A stretch of 64,000 nucleotides of DNA from Vibrio sp. 10N.286.49.B1 (lineage in GTDB: Bacteria > Pseudomonadota > Gammaproteobacteria > Enterobacterales > Vibrionaceae). Within the stretch, counting starts at the first letter, position 1, and each line of letters begins with the position of its first letter. The position numbers were made by a program, and so were the translations under genes. Location: positions 263,545 through 327,544 of the forward strand of contig NZ_MCUW01000012.1 in the NCBI RefSeq assembly GCF_002873335.1, written 5' to 3'. Under the pieces are notes generated by a model that was given only the letters and a program-made list of their open reading frames with translations, did not search any database and was not told the origin of the DNA. Shown piece by piece: positions 27,762-36,789 of this stretch.

Positions 27762-28769
27762 TTGATTACAATAAAAGAAGTCGCTGAACTTGCTCAAGTC
27801 TCGCAAGCCACTGTATCAAGAACCTTAAATGGTCACGCTTCAGTGAAAGAAGCGAACAAAACACGAGTGTATGCAGCCATAGAAGAACTTGGCTACAAGC
27901 CCAATGCTTTTGCTCAAGCACTGGCTTCTAATCGTTCGTGTAGTATAGGCATGTTGGTTGGTACGCTTGATGGCCCATTCTATGGACCTATGATGCATGA
28001 GGTTGAAAAAGTAGTAAGAAAAGAGAACTATCATCTCATTATTACTAGCGGACATGAGAAATACGATGAGGAGTTGGAATCCATTCGCTTCCTTCGTTCA
28101 AAAAAAGTGGATGGTCTCGTACTGACCGTCGACACACTTCCAGACAGTGAGTTACTCGATATTACCAAAGAAGTCGAAGCTACTGTGCTTATTAACCGAT
28201 ACATCCCAGAAATTTCGGACCGCTGCATCTGGATTGATAACGAGCGAGGGGGTTTTTTGGCGACGGAGCACCTCATTCAGCAAGGGCATAAACATATCGG
28301 TTGTGTCACAGGTCAATTAAGTAAAGTCGACAGTCGTGACCGCTTGCAGGGTTTTCGAAATGCATTGAATCAGTATGGGGTCGAATACAATCCTAATGCT
28401 GTCGTAGAAGGTCGATTTGACCACAAGTGCAATCAACAAGCTATCCGTCGTCTACTCGACCGAGATGTTCCGCTCACTGCTATTTTTTGCATGAATGATA
28501 ACATCGCAATGACGGCTTACAGTTTGTGTGTTGAACGAGGTTTAACCATTGGCGAGGATATTTCCATTATCGGTTTCGATAATGTCTCGTTTGGTCAACA
28601 CATGACACCAGGTCTCACTACCGTTGACTTTCCGATTCAACAGATGGCAAGCGAAGCAGCGAAAAAGGTCATGGCTATCGTTCAAGGAAAAGGCAATGCC
28701 AAGCACACCAGCGAACCGATTGTACCTAGCGTTATTGTAAGAGGTTCAGTGAAAGATCTCACCGTCTGA
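27762..28769 (+). CDS. LacI/GalR-family transcriptional regulator of the glucan system
   Basis: 335 residues. The N-terminal LacI helix-turn-helix is TIKEVAELAQVSQATVSRTL (residues 3-22), followed by the hinge region YKPNAFAQALASNRS. A periplasmic-binding-protein-like sugar-sensing domain follows (GMLVGTLDGPFYGPMMHEVE, IDNERGGFLATEHLIQQGH, DISIIGFDNVSFGQHMTPGLTTV). The start is TTG at 27762, with AGGA upstream and the HTH directly behind; no ATG precedes the HTH. By family precedent it would repress in the absence of a sugar inducer. GAAAGCGCTTTC-type palindromes next to it and at both glucan clusters are its likely targets (inference). A tandem repeat and terminator follow the stop. Confidence 0.92.
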   Translation: MITIKEVAELAQVSQATVSRTLNGHASVKEANKTRVYAAIEELGYKPNAFAQALASNRSCSIGMLVGTLDGPFYGPMMHEVEKVVRKENYHLIITSGHEKYDEELESIRFLRSKKVDGLVLTVDTLPDSELLDITKEVEATVLINRYIPEISDRCIWIDNERGGFLATEHLIQQGHKHIGCVTGQLSKVDSRDRLQGFRNALNQYGVEYNPNAVVEGRFDHKCNQQAIRRLLDRDVPLTAIFCMNDNIAMTAYSLCVERGLTIGEDISIIGFDNVSFGQHMTPGLTTVDFPIQQMASEAAKKVMAIVQGKGNAKHTSEPIVPSVIVRGSVKDLTV

Positions 28770-28770
28770 A

Positions 28771-28819
28771 CAATAAGCAATAAGCAATAAGCAATAAGCA
28801 ATAAGCAATAAGCAATAAT
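28771..28819. repeat. 7-bp tandem repeat directly after the LacI-family stop codon
   Basis: Six exact CAATAAG units plus a seventh, CAATAAT, begin one base after the TGA stop. The array ends at the base of the terminator hairpin. Confidence 0.9.
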
Positions 28820-28820
28820 A

Positions 28821-28856
28821 ATCAAAAAGGGTAACGAACGCGTTACCCTTTTTGAT
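28821..28856. terminator. Bidirectional terminator between the LacI-family gene and secF
   Basis: ATCAAAAAGGGTAACG and its perfect complement flank an AACG loop, giving a 16-bp stem with A and T tracts on both sides. Confidence 0.92.
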
Positions 28857-28900
28857 TTACCCGCATAATAAAAACCACTTATGCTTTTTAAATGCCTGTG

Positions 28901-29803
28901 TTAAGGCGCTGAGTCAATCTCAATAGGTTGATAATGTTTGCCGTCTAATTTCAGCCACTCAGGCAAGACGGTGCCCATGGAGATCGACGACCACGTCCCA
29001 GAAAAAATGCCAATGAACATGGCAGTAGCAAACCCTTGCAACGCATCGCCCCCTAAAAACCATAAAGATCCTACCGTCATTAACGTAGTACCTGATGTCA
29101 CCATAGTACGTGCAAATGTCCCTAGCACCGCTTGATCGCTGACCAGGGCTGTCTCTTCATGGGGTTTAAACTTGAGGATTTCTCGGATTCTATCCGCGAT
29201 AATAATGGAGTCATTCAATGAGTATCCAAGTATCGCCAATATGGCGGCAAACACCGTTAGATTAAACTCCATCTGCGTCAACGCAAAGAAGCCTAAAACC
29301 AACACAACATCGTGCAACAATGCCGCAAGCGCGCCACTAGCTAAACGCCATTCGAAACGAAAACTCAGATAACCGAGAATACACAACAGAGAAACCAACA
29401 ACGCAAGGCCGCCTTGGTCATAGAGGTCTTGCCCAACCTGCGCACCGACGATGCTGTCACTAACAATACTTGAATCTGGGTAAGCTGCCATCAATACTTG
29501 CTTGAACTCTTGATGAACCTCGGAACCTCGGTCGCCAGCATAGCGGATAGACCAGCGCCCTTCATCACCAGACTTCGTGACAGAAATGCCATCACCTAAT
29601 ACCGGGCTCAGTGCATCTCGCAACTCTGTTTGAGTGGTCGGCTGTACAAGCTGAACTTCTGATACTACACCACCGGTAAAATCTAATCCTAGATTCAACC
29701 CCTTAACACCTACGGCAATAACGGACATGACGACCAGTGCGATAGACAGCATATTGGTCATATAGCGAATAGAACGGATATGGTTCGTAAGATAATTTTT
29801 CAT
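28901..29803 (-). CDS. secF: SecF, protein translocase subunit (accessory copy)
   Basis: 300 residues with six TM helices. SecF features are LDFTGGVVSEVQL near residue 40 and the TM4-5 motif AAILAILGYSLNDSIIIADRIREIL, which holds the conserved polar residues. With SecD it uses an ion gradient to pull exported proteins across the inner membrane. It starts 2 bases after the secD stop. yajC and tgt, the usual neighbours of the main secDF, are absent, so this is probably the second SecDF set that Vibrio species carry. Confidence 0.93.
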   Translation of the reverse strand: MKNYLTNHIRSIRYMTNMLSIALVVMSVIAVGVKGLNLGLDFTGGVVSEVQLVQPTTQTELRDALSPVLGDGISVTKSGDEGRWSIRYAGDRGSEVHQEFKQVLMAAYPDSSIVSDSIVGAQVGQDLYDQGGLALLVSLLCILGYLSFRFEWRLASGALAALLHDVVLVLGFFALTQMEFNLTVFAAILAILGYSLNDSIIIADRIREILKFKPHEETALVSDQAVLGTFARTMVTSGTTLMTVGSLWFLGGDALQGFATAMFIGIFSGTWSSISMGTVLPEWLKLDGKHYQPIEIDSAP

Positions 29804-29805
29804 GG

Positions 29806-31632
29806 TTATACCCTTACTTCTCTACGGGCGTCTTTTCCCCATACAAGATTGATGATGGCACGAGAAACAAAAATGCCCGTGAACATGCTGGTTAATAGAC
29901 CTAAGCCTAGTGTCAATGCGAACCCTTGAATGGGACCATTACCCATTGAATACAAAATAACAGCAGTGATCATGGTCGTAATATTGGCATCCAAGATAGT
30001 GGCGACTGCCGAATTGAACCCTTGGTCAATCGCCTGGGCAAAGCTTCGCCCTTCTGCCAGCTTGTCACGTATCCGTTCAAAAATTAGAACATTGGTATCC
30101 ACCGCCATGCCCACGGTCAACACTAGACCCGCGATACCAGGTAGGGTCAGTACCGCTCCCGGTACCAGAGCGATAAGACCAAGCAGACAACTCATATTGA
30201 GTATCAAAGCAGCATTCGCGACCCACCCCAAGCGTCGATACCACAGCGCCATAAAGGTTAGCGTTAATCCGAGTCCGAGCGCGAGTGCAGCAAAACCGTT
30301 TTGAATGTTTTCAGCCCCGAGTGAAGCACCAATAGTGCGTTCTTCGACAATGGTGACCGGCGCGGTTAACGAACCTGCACGTAGCAACAGCGCTAATTGC
30401 TGTGCTTCTTCCATATCACCAGAACCTGTGATCCTAAATTGGCTACCCAGTTGTGATTGGATTGTCGCTACGCTGATCACTTTTTCACTTCTCTGAGTTT
30501 CCCCACGGGCATTCACACCATATTCACGATAAACGGTGGCCATGGGTTTACCAATATGGCTAGCAGAAAAGTCACTCATGATTTTTCCGCCGAGATGATC
30601 GATTGAGATATCAACCTCAGGACGGTGCATTTGGTCAAATCCAACTCGAGCGTTAACAATGTGCTCGCCAGTAAGTACTGGTTTCTTCACCAATACCACC
30701 ATGCTACCTTGCTCGTCTTTTACTCTTAGTGTTGAACTTGCCGCATCTCCGGGCGTTTTCACCTCATAAAAAGCTAAACTCGCTGTCGCACCGATGACTC
30801 GCTTGGCCAATGAAGGGTCTTGAACACCAGGTAACTCGATACGAATACCTGTCTCACCTTGGCGCTGGACCAAAGCCTCAGTAATACCGAGCTCTTCAAT
30901 ACGTTGACGCATTATTTTCAAGTTTTGTTGCATCGTTAAATTAAGGAACTCGGCACTATTTTGCTCGCGTAAACTTATCTGGAGACCTTGGCTATTTCCT
31001 TTTGCTAACCATTCTGGGTATTGCTTATTGATAAACTGGCGAATCGTCAGCTGATCACTTTCGTTTTTGGTTGTCACCAACATGCCGTTGCTATTTCTAG
31101 GGCTAATGGTGACACCAAAGATTCGCTCTTCACGCAGTGCTTGTTTGATTTCATCAACCACCGCGTCACGCTGCTCTGAGACGGCTTGGTCAACGTCAAC
31201 ATTAAGAAGAAATTGAACACCGCCACGCAAATCTAACCCCAGTTTTATCGGGGACAGGCCCATATCCTTTAGCCAAGCAGGTGCGATCGAGGTATACGAG
31301 TATGAGAGGCTGTCTTTCTCATTGATCGCGCCGTTAAGTACATTTCTCGCTCGTGTCTGTATGGCTTCATCAGCAAACACTAACATGGCCTTGTTATCAG
31401 ACAGTTCAATCGACTCTGCTTGAACGCCTTTGCTCTCCAGTAGTGTCTGAATTTTAAAAGGACTATCGAGTTGACTGCTTGCCTCTGAGAGTTTCAATTC
31501 AATGGCTGGTTTTTCACCATACCAAGACGGCAACGCGCTGAGCGTCAGCAGCAAACACGCTGCAATTAATACAATATACTTCCACTTTGAGTAGTGATTA
31601 AGTCGTTTTAATGGTTTGTTTTTTATACGCAT
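29806..31632 (-). CDS. secD: SecD, protein translocase subunit (accessory copy)
   Basis: 608 residues. TM1 (about 19-37) is followed by a large periplasmic region with the P1 domain and LGLDLRGGVQFLLNVD. Five C-terminal TM helices include VGMAVDTNVLIFERIRDKL (D and conserved polar residues for ion flow) and DANITTMITAVILY. AGGA lies 6 bases before the ATG. The length is close to E. coli SecD (615). It forms an operon with secF. Whether it couples to Na+ or H+ cannot be told from sequence alone. Confidence 0.93.
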   Translation of the reverse strand: MRIKNKPLKRLNHYSKWKYIVLIAACLLLTLSALPSWYGEKPAIELKLSEASSQLDSPFKIQTLLESKGVQAESIELSDNKAMLVFADEAIQTRARNVLNGAINEKDSLSYSYTSIAPAWLKDMGLSPIKLGLDLRGGVQFLLNVDVDQAVSEQRDAVVDEIKQALREERIFGVTISPRNSNGMLVTTKNESDQLTIRQFINKQYPEWLAKGNSQGLQISLREQNSAEFLNLTMQQNLKIMRQRIEELGITEALVQRQGETGIRIELPGVQDPSLAKRVIGATASLAFYEVKTPGDAASSTLRVKDEQGSMVVLVKKPVLTGEHIVNARVGFDQMHRPEVDISIDHLGGKIMSDFSASHIGKPMATVYREYGVNARGETQRSEKVISVATIQSQLGSQFRITGSGDMEEAQQLALLLRAGSLTAPVTIVEERTIGASLGAENIQNGFAALALGLGLTLTFMALWYRRLGWVANAALILNMSCLLGLIALVPGAVLTLPGIAGLVLTVGMAVDTNVLIFERIRDKLAEGRSFAQAIDQGFNSAVATILDANITTMITAVILYSMGNGPIQGFALTLGLGLLTSMFTGIFVSRAIINLVWGKDARREVRV

Positions 31633-31754
31633 AACAGTTCCTCAGCCAATGGCTGATAGATAAAATTGAGCAATAAGAATCAACGCAAATAGATCGTTCG
31701 TTTAAGATCGTCTTCGCAGTACGTTATCGTTGCAGGTTACTTTATAAAGAAGGG

Positions 31755-32336
31755 TTATACGTATTGGCTATTGAGGGCAACATAGAAGGTATTACTGTCT
31801 TTCCAACCATTAACGCGATGTTCACTGGTGTGAAAAAGAAAGTAACTTAAGTAAACAAGCGGGGCATCGGTGTTAAGCCCAATTTTGAAACAGCACGGTG
31901 AGTCACCAACTTCTGTAATCAATCCAAAATTAGCAGACTCGAATTCACTCGTTTCATTACCACTACTGATCCAGCGTAAGTTCGACAAAATCGCTTTAAT
32001 GCGACTTTCGTCAGGTCGAGTAGAGGTAGGTCGCTTTGAGGTATCGGCCAGTGCCGGAACATGAGCATCAGCGCTGAAAGCGTGGCGTTTTTCTTGATGT
32101 GGTGCGCTTACACTAAGGTGTTCAACCGTATTGCGTTCAAAAGCAATGTCGCGATCAAAAACAATGTCGCGATCAAAAGAAATATCACGCTCAGAAACCA
32201 TATCACGGTCAAAATAGGTACCCTCTATGGCGTACGGCTCGACTAAGCCCTCGCTATTTTCAGACGCTGTTACTCCGAAGGACGTAAATAATACGACACA
32301 GATCGAAACAACAAATGACCACCAAGATTTTGACAA
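31755..32336 (-). CDS. Exported protein of unknown function with hexapeptide repeats
   Basis: I place the start at TTG 32336: GAGG lies 7 bases upstream, and the protein then begins MSKSWWSFVVSICVVLFTSF and looks like a signal peptide. An upstream TTG at 32393 would add 19 residues. The mature part has five consecutive six-residue repeats of the type FDRDIV/SERDIS, a charged middle, and a C-terminal region with adjacent Cys (SPCCFKIG) and beta-like strands (PLVYLSYFLFHTS, TFYVALNSQYV). No family was recognised. The N-terminal repeats are charged and would be extended. It lies upstream of secD on the same strand, but a 122-base gap argues against tight coupling. Confidence 0.6.
   Translation of the reverse strand: MSKSWWSFVVSICVVLFTSFGVTASENSEGLVEPYAIEGTYFDRDMVSERDISFDRDIVFDRDIAFERNTVEHLSVSAPHQEKRHAFSADAHVPALADTSKRPTSTRPDESRIKAILSNLRWISSGNETSEFESANFGLITEVGDSPCCFKIGLNTDAPLVYLSYFLFHTSEHRVNGWKDSNTFYVALNSQYV
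32130..32215. repeat. 18-bp in-frame repeat coding for the hexapeptides
   Basis: Copies of a unit like TCGCGATCAAAAACAATG recur every 18 bases, and encode the FDRDIV-type hexapeptides on the minus strand. Confidence 0.7.
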
Positions 32337-32495
32337 AGCTTCAGCCTCAATAAATTCTGTTGTTATTATTCGCCTATCTGCGCTTAAAGACAAATAAAAA
32401 AGTCTAAATTCTATTATTCAATTTCATTCAGTCATCTTGAGGTAACAAAAACTGACAACTATAGTAACAAGTATGTGGTTAAATAAGGACACCCT

Positions 32496-32897
32496 ATGGA
32501 TTTGTCGCAAAATGAACGACTCACTTTGGTTAAATATGCACTCAATATTCTTGACGGATGGGGGGCATCAAATCTTCAGGCAGAAGCGATACTTGAGCTC
32601 TCACCAGAACAACACGCCAGAATGAAAATTACACCAGCGACCGTCGCAGTAACCCCTACGACAATGGAAAGGATCCATATTTTAGTAGAGATAGATGGGC
32701 ATTTACGAACCGCATTCGACAGTTCTCATTTCATCAATAACTTCATTAATGTCCGTAGTACATCGAATCAGTTTAATGGTTATGCACCTATTGAGCACAT
32801 TGAACGTGGCGAAATCAGTGGACTACAGCGTTTGAAACAATGCGCAAAAGACTTAGCGGCGGCCGCAGAAAACGAATCTGATCATTCCACTTGGTAA
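32496..32897 (+). CDS. Small protein resembling Xre/MbcA/ParS-type antitoxins, no toxin partner
   Basis: 133 residues. The C-terminal half (HFINNFINVRSTSNQFNGYAPIEHIERGEISGL) resembles the toxin-binding domain of Xre/MbcA/ParS antitoxins, with a conserved asparagine/glycine turn, a Pro-Ile helix and the G after the acidic pair. The N-terminal half (LTLVKYALNILDGWGASNLQ) is helical and HTH-like. AAGGA lies 7 bases before the ATG. No RES-type or other toxin gene is adjacent; the next gene is a MarR regulator. It could be a stand-alone regulator. Confidence 0.6.
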   Translation: MDLSQNERLTLVKYALNILDGWGASNLQAEAILELSPEQHARMKITPATVAVTPTTMERIHILVEIDGHLRTAFDSSHFINNFINVRSTSNQFNGYAPIEHIERGEISGLQRLKQCAKDLAAAAENESDHSTW

Positions 32898-33083
32898 TCA
32901 ACCACACAACACGTTTACTCCGCTACAACGGTACAAATCGCGTGCTGTTGTATTTCCGAAATACCACTATTCCAATATTTATCACTATATCCGCGTCATT
33001 CAGTCTTGATTCCAACCCAAATCAAGTTGACAATATCAATCACTAACTCTTTTGATACTATTTGTCGTTACTACTGGACCAGA

Positions 33084-33518
33084 ATGATGCCTAACCAAAA
33101 ATCACTCGATAGCTTGTTTCACCTCATGCATGCTGTTAAACGTAATATGCACAATCACATCGAACAGCTCGGATTGAGTATTGCCCCTATGCACGTCCGA
33201 GTTCTAAAAATAATTAATGCTAAAGACTCTTGTACTGCTCATGACATTGCAAGCTTACTTGATCGCGATAAAGCGCAAGTAACACGACTACTGAATACCC
33301 TACTCGCAGAAGCGTTCATCGCGAAAGCGCCCAACCCAAAAGATAAACGTAGCCAATGCCTACGAGTGACAGATAAAGGAAAAGAGATTGTAGAGAAGAT
33401 TTCCGGTGTAGATAGCCACGTTTTAGTCAACCTAACAAAAGGACTATCTAAAGATGACCTTGCCAAATTTCAGGAAATCGCCGAGAAGATGAAGCACAAT
33501 ATGACGTCTCAACCTTAA
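33084..33518 (+). CDS. MarR-family transcriptional regulator
   Basis: About 144 residues from an ATG at 33084 (ATG 33087 is equally possible; GGA is upstream of both). A winged helix-turn-helix is clear: MHVRVLKIINAKDSCTAHDI, then DRDKAQVTRLLNTLLAEAFI and the wing DKRSQCLRVTDKGKEI. Such dimeric regulators usually repress nearby genes or resistance functions and are released by small aromatic ligands. No obvious divergent target is present, so targets are unknown. Confidence 0.87.
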   Translation: MMPNQKSLDSLFHLMHAVKRNMHNHIEQLGLSIAPMHVRVLKIINAKDSCTAHDIASLLDRDKAQVTRLLNTLLAEAFIAKAPNPKDKRSQCLRVTDKGKEIVEKISGVDSHVLVNLTKGLSKDDLAKFQEIAEKMKHNMTSQP

Positions 33519-33736
33519 GCATTAGCCGATGTGTTTACGTCCCCCCAATGACGACAAACTATCTCAAACTTAGTTTGTCTCTTCAGGACATACACAAAAT
33601 CTATATAACTATTCATTATCGTTTCGACAAAATTCGCCATTTGATGTTGCTAAACGTCATCATTAGTATGCCTTTCAAATTAGAGGCGGCCTCCGCCCTT
33701 CTCGAACAATAGCATCAATGGCTTGGAGTGACGGTC

Positions 33737-34108
33737 GTGAATAGTTTCAAGAATATCTGTCCTAATAAAATGCGCAAAGAACGCGTCAAGCGCGAGCATG
33801 ATTTACTTATATTAAATTGTGTTAGCGAAAACGAATTTGAATCCAGAATGGCCATATGGGATAGCCTAGCAAATAGCACCGCGCCACTAGCGGAAATAAA
33901 ACACTTTATTCTCAATGCTTTCAATAAATTTGAACACAAAGTGCAAAAAGCACATAGTGAGCTAACTGTCAGCCAGCTAGAGTTCACTACGTTCGCGACA
34001 GAAGAAATCCAATACATCAAAAACAACGTCGTGAATCGTTCCACTCAAATTATTTGGTATGCGGTCATCGTCTTAACAATATCGGGCATATTGACCATCT
34101 GTTTGTAA
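33737..34108 (+). CDS. Small protein with C-terminal membrane anchor, unknown
   Basis: About 123 residues from GTG 33737, chosen because GGAG lies 8 bases upstream; GTG at 33728 is the alternative. The N-terminal 95 residues are charged and helical (RKERVKREHDLLILN; LAEIKHFILNAFNKFEHKV). One TM helix at the C-terminus (TQIIWYAVIVLTISGILTICL) leaves almost no residues outside, so it resembles a tail-anchored protein. No family was recognised. Confidence 0.6.
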   Translation: MNSFKNICPNKMRKERVKREHDLLILNCVSENEFESRMAIWDSLANSTAPLAEIKHFILNAFNKFEHKVQKAHSELTVSQLEFTTFATEEIQYIKNNVVNRSTQIIWYAVIVLTISGILTICL

Positions 34109-34318
34109 GCCAATCATACCCATTACTTTAAAGCGTGAAGCGAGCGATAGCATCACGCTTCTAGACCCCATTTCGCGTTATATAACCGCACGCTCAAAAC
34201 CATTGAGCTAAAGCGTTGCCGTCCCCACACTACAACATGAGCCATTTACCTCGCCAATAAATGCCGTTATGGTATTTCTATTCACGACATCATAAGTACA
34301 AAGGACAACCTGACTATT

Positions 34319-35041
34319 ATGAACCGTACAATAGAAACTATTCTTGATCATCGCTCCATTCGTCAATTCTCCCAGCAACCAATCAGTGCAGAGCAACTCG
34401 ATATCATAATACAATCAGGCCTTGCGGCCTCATCTTCTAGCTTGCTGCAGGTTGTTTCCATCATTCGAGTTACTGATAAAACCAAACGAACGTTATTGGC
34501 CGAATACGCGGGTGGACAAGCTTACGTGGAAAGTGCCGCTGAGTTTTTAGTGTTTTGTATCGACTATCAGCGTCATGTGACCATCAATCCCGATGTCCAA
34601 GCGGACTTTACAGAGTTGACTTTAATTGGTGCAGTCGACTCAGGCATTATGGCGCAAAATTGCTTGCTGGCCGCTGAGTCATTAGGGTTGGGCGGGGTTT
34701 ACATAGGTGGGTTACGAAATAGCGCAGAACAAGTCGACAAACTATTGGAATTACCCACTAATACCGCGGTATTGTTCGGCTTGTGCTTAGGTCATCCTGA
34801 GCAAAAACCAGAGGTTAAGCCGCGCTTGCCCGCCCATGTCATCTTGCATGAAAACCACTATCAAGCACTCGATATGACCGACATTCAAGCCTACGATGAC
34901 ACCATGCTTCAGTACTATGCTAGTCGCTCAAGCAATCAAAAACAAACCTCTTGGTCGCAACAGGTAACGGGGAAACTGTCCGGGGAATCTCGCCCTCACA
35001 TTCTTCCGTATCTCAACAGCAAAGGGCTTGCAAAGCGTTAA
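34319..35041 (+). CDS. nfsA: NfsA, oxygen-insensitive NADPH nitroreductase
   Basis: 240 residues, matching E. coli NfsA along the whole length: HRSIRQFSQQPIS (FMN binding), SSSSLLQVVSIIRVTD, AESLGLGGVYIGGLRN, FGLCLGHPEQKPEVKPRLP and a C-terminal ESRPHILPYLNSKG. The flavoenzyme reduces nitroaromatics and quinones with two-electron transfer from NADPH. It stands alone and has no close operon partner; the following 270 bases hold nothing convincing. Confidence 0.95.
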   Translation: MNRTIETILDHRSIRQFSQQPISAEQLDIIIQSGLAASSSSLLQVVSIIRVTDKTKRTLLAEYAGGQAYVESAAEFLVFCIDYQRHVTINPDVQADFTELTLIGAVDSGIMAQNCLLAAESLGLGGVYIGGLRNSAEQVDKLLELPTNTAVLFGLCLGHPEQKPEVKPRLPAHVILHENHYQALDMTDIQAYDDTMLQYYASRSSNQKQTSWSQQVTGKLSGESRPHILPYLNSKGLAKR

Positions 35042-35313
35042 GAGTTCGGGGTTCTACTGTTATCTCCGTGGTAGCGACACTTAAGGTTTCAACTGTCGCT
35101 ACCTACAGCCCCACCACGCTGATGATTAACGGAGCACTGATTCCTATGGTGTACCCATGGACGATTGAGGTTCCGAGCGTTTTCCCCAAGTTATTCGCTA
35201 CGTTCAAAGCCAATAACGCTCTCGCTATGACCCGCAGCGCTTATATGACCTTACTGTCTAAACGTAATCCGCAGACCTTGAGGCCGATAATGATTTTGCG
35301 GAGACTGACAGCC

Positions 35314-35832
35314 TTAAAAAGACCAGCCGACCTTAAAACTAAACGCAGTCTCTGAGCGGTCAACGAGTGGTAATTGACTGACCCCTACACTCGCCGTCCA
35401 CCCTTCATTTTCTACGATAAAATCGACGGCAGGAGTGAAACCCGTGTACGAGTGATGGTCGACGTTATCTCGCCCAGCATAAAAATAACTGCGATCCATC
35501 GTTGATTGAACCACACCTAAACTTGGAACAATATAGATTTGATCCGTTACCCCATAGGTCACGGCAACCCTTGCTGCATAAAAGTTTGATTGAGTATAAT
35601 AGCCACCGTCTGGGTTTTCATCGATACGCCCTCCTTCAATAACACCGCCGACTCCCCAACTTTCATCGCCATTTAATTGGTACACCCCGAGTGAATAGCC
35701 TTTACCAGCGTTGAGAAAAGATACCCCAGCTAATACGGCGATTTTCTCGTTAACATCCTGGGCACAAACAGGTGCTATGGCTGTCGCCGTCAAGATAGCG
35801 AGCGACACTCGCTTAAAGTATGGTTTGTTCAT
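35314..35832 (-). CDS. Predicted outer-membrane beta-barrel protein, small
   Basis: About 172 residues from an ATG at 35832 (an upstream TTG at 35844 is less likely). A signal peptide is cut after CAQ or VCA. The mature part is a pattern of about eight amphipathic strands (KGYSLGVYQL, WGVGGVIEGG, FYAARVAVTYGVTDQIYIVPSLGVV, WTASVGVSQL) and ends KVGWSF, with the C-terminal Phe that directs barrel assembly. Function is unknown. It is convergent with nfsA. Confidence 0.75.
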   Translation of the reverse strand: MNKPYFKRVSLAILTATAIAPVCAQDVNEKIAVLAGVSFLNAGKGYSLGVYQLNGDESWGVGGVIEGGRIDENPDGGYYTQSNFYAARVAVTYGVTDQIYIVPSLGVVQSTMDRSYFYAGRDNVDHHSYTGFTPAVDFIVENEGWTASVGVSQLPLVDRSETAFSFKVGWSF

Positions 35833-36054
35833 TTGAGTCAACACATCAACAGAAAGTGAGCCGCACTCTAGGCATCTCCGTTATCGGCGTCAAAGCAATC
35901 AAAGCACTTTAACCAAAATCTGACTTAACGCTTGGTCGCTTATAGGAATTGGCCGATTTTTCACTCAATAAGAATTCCGAAATCAATAACTATTCCCTTT
36001 CTTATTGCATAGGAATATAAATTGCTTATCCGTTTTGAAAAGTAGATAACCAAC

Positions 36055-36789
36055 ATGGGCCATACACAGCGCTCCACGAATCAAGTCAATGAAAAGCCGC
36101 TTCAGCTTCTGATGCAGGTCGCGCTCTCCGAGATCCCAGTGTCAGCAAAAACCCTCAGTATACAAATGGGGGTACCACTAAGCAGCTTGTATCGTCATAT
36201 CAAATTGCTAAAAGAATGGAATTTAATCGAAGAAAGCGTGCAAGACAAAACCTTAATTGTTGGCCCTGCAGCCCTAATGTTGATGCACAGTTATCAATCT
36301 AATTCTCACAACTCTGAAGCGATAGAAAGCATTCTCAATCGCTTGCAAAAACAGACCGGAGAAATGGCCGCCTACATGGTCCCAGTAGGCTACAGAGCGC
36401 TATGTGTTAGCTTGCAAGAAAGCGCTCAGGCAATTCGATGCAGTTATGTCCGCGGACAAAGCCAACCGTTATTAAGGGGGGCATCTTCCAAGGCCATGTT
36501 AGCTTTTTTGCCAGAGATTCGTTGTGAAAAAATTCTTCGGTATTTTGGAGAGGAAGACAACATGGATAGATGGATTGCTGAACTCACACTGATTCGACAT
36601 CAAGGTTATGCCGTGAGTACATCAGAATTTGACCCAGGGGTAACCGGTATCAGTGCGCCCGTGATGAAAGGGACCAAACTACTGGGCGCGGTATCGATTA
36701 TGGCTCCGGCATATCGAGTAGAAGCGAATAAAGATAGATTTATCCTACATGTTTTACAAGCAGCCCGAGCACTGCCACCAGAAAGATAA
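36055..36789 (+). CDS. IclR-family transcriptional regulator
   Basis: 244 residues. The N-terminal winged HTH (LLMQVALSEIPVSAKTLSIQ, VPLSSLYRHIKLLKEWNLIE) and the GAF-like effector domain (about 80-240: LRGASSKAMLAFLP, RHQGYAVSTSEFDPGVTGIS, APVMKGTKLLGAVSIMAPAYR) are typical of IclR regulators. The gene stands alone upstream of a degenerate ureohydrolase-like gene, 113 bases away on the same strand. The effector is unknown. Confidence 0.9.
   Translation: MGHTQRSTNQVNEKPLQLLMQVALSEIPVSAKTLSIQMGVPLSSLYRHIKLLKEWNLIEESVQDKTLIVGPAALMLMHSYQSNSHNSEAIESILNRLQKQTGEMAAYMVPVGYRALCVSLQESAQAIRCSYVRGQSQPLLRGASSKAMLAFLPEIRCEKILRYFGEEDNMDRWIAELTLIRHQGYAVSTSEFDPGVTGISAPVMKGTKLLGAVSIMAPAYRVEANKDRFILHVLQAARALPPER

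Noticed and set aside
34951..35355. Open frame overlapping the end of nfsA and the next gap
   Set aside because: It overlaps nfsA in another frame, has no ribosome site and no recognisable domain.
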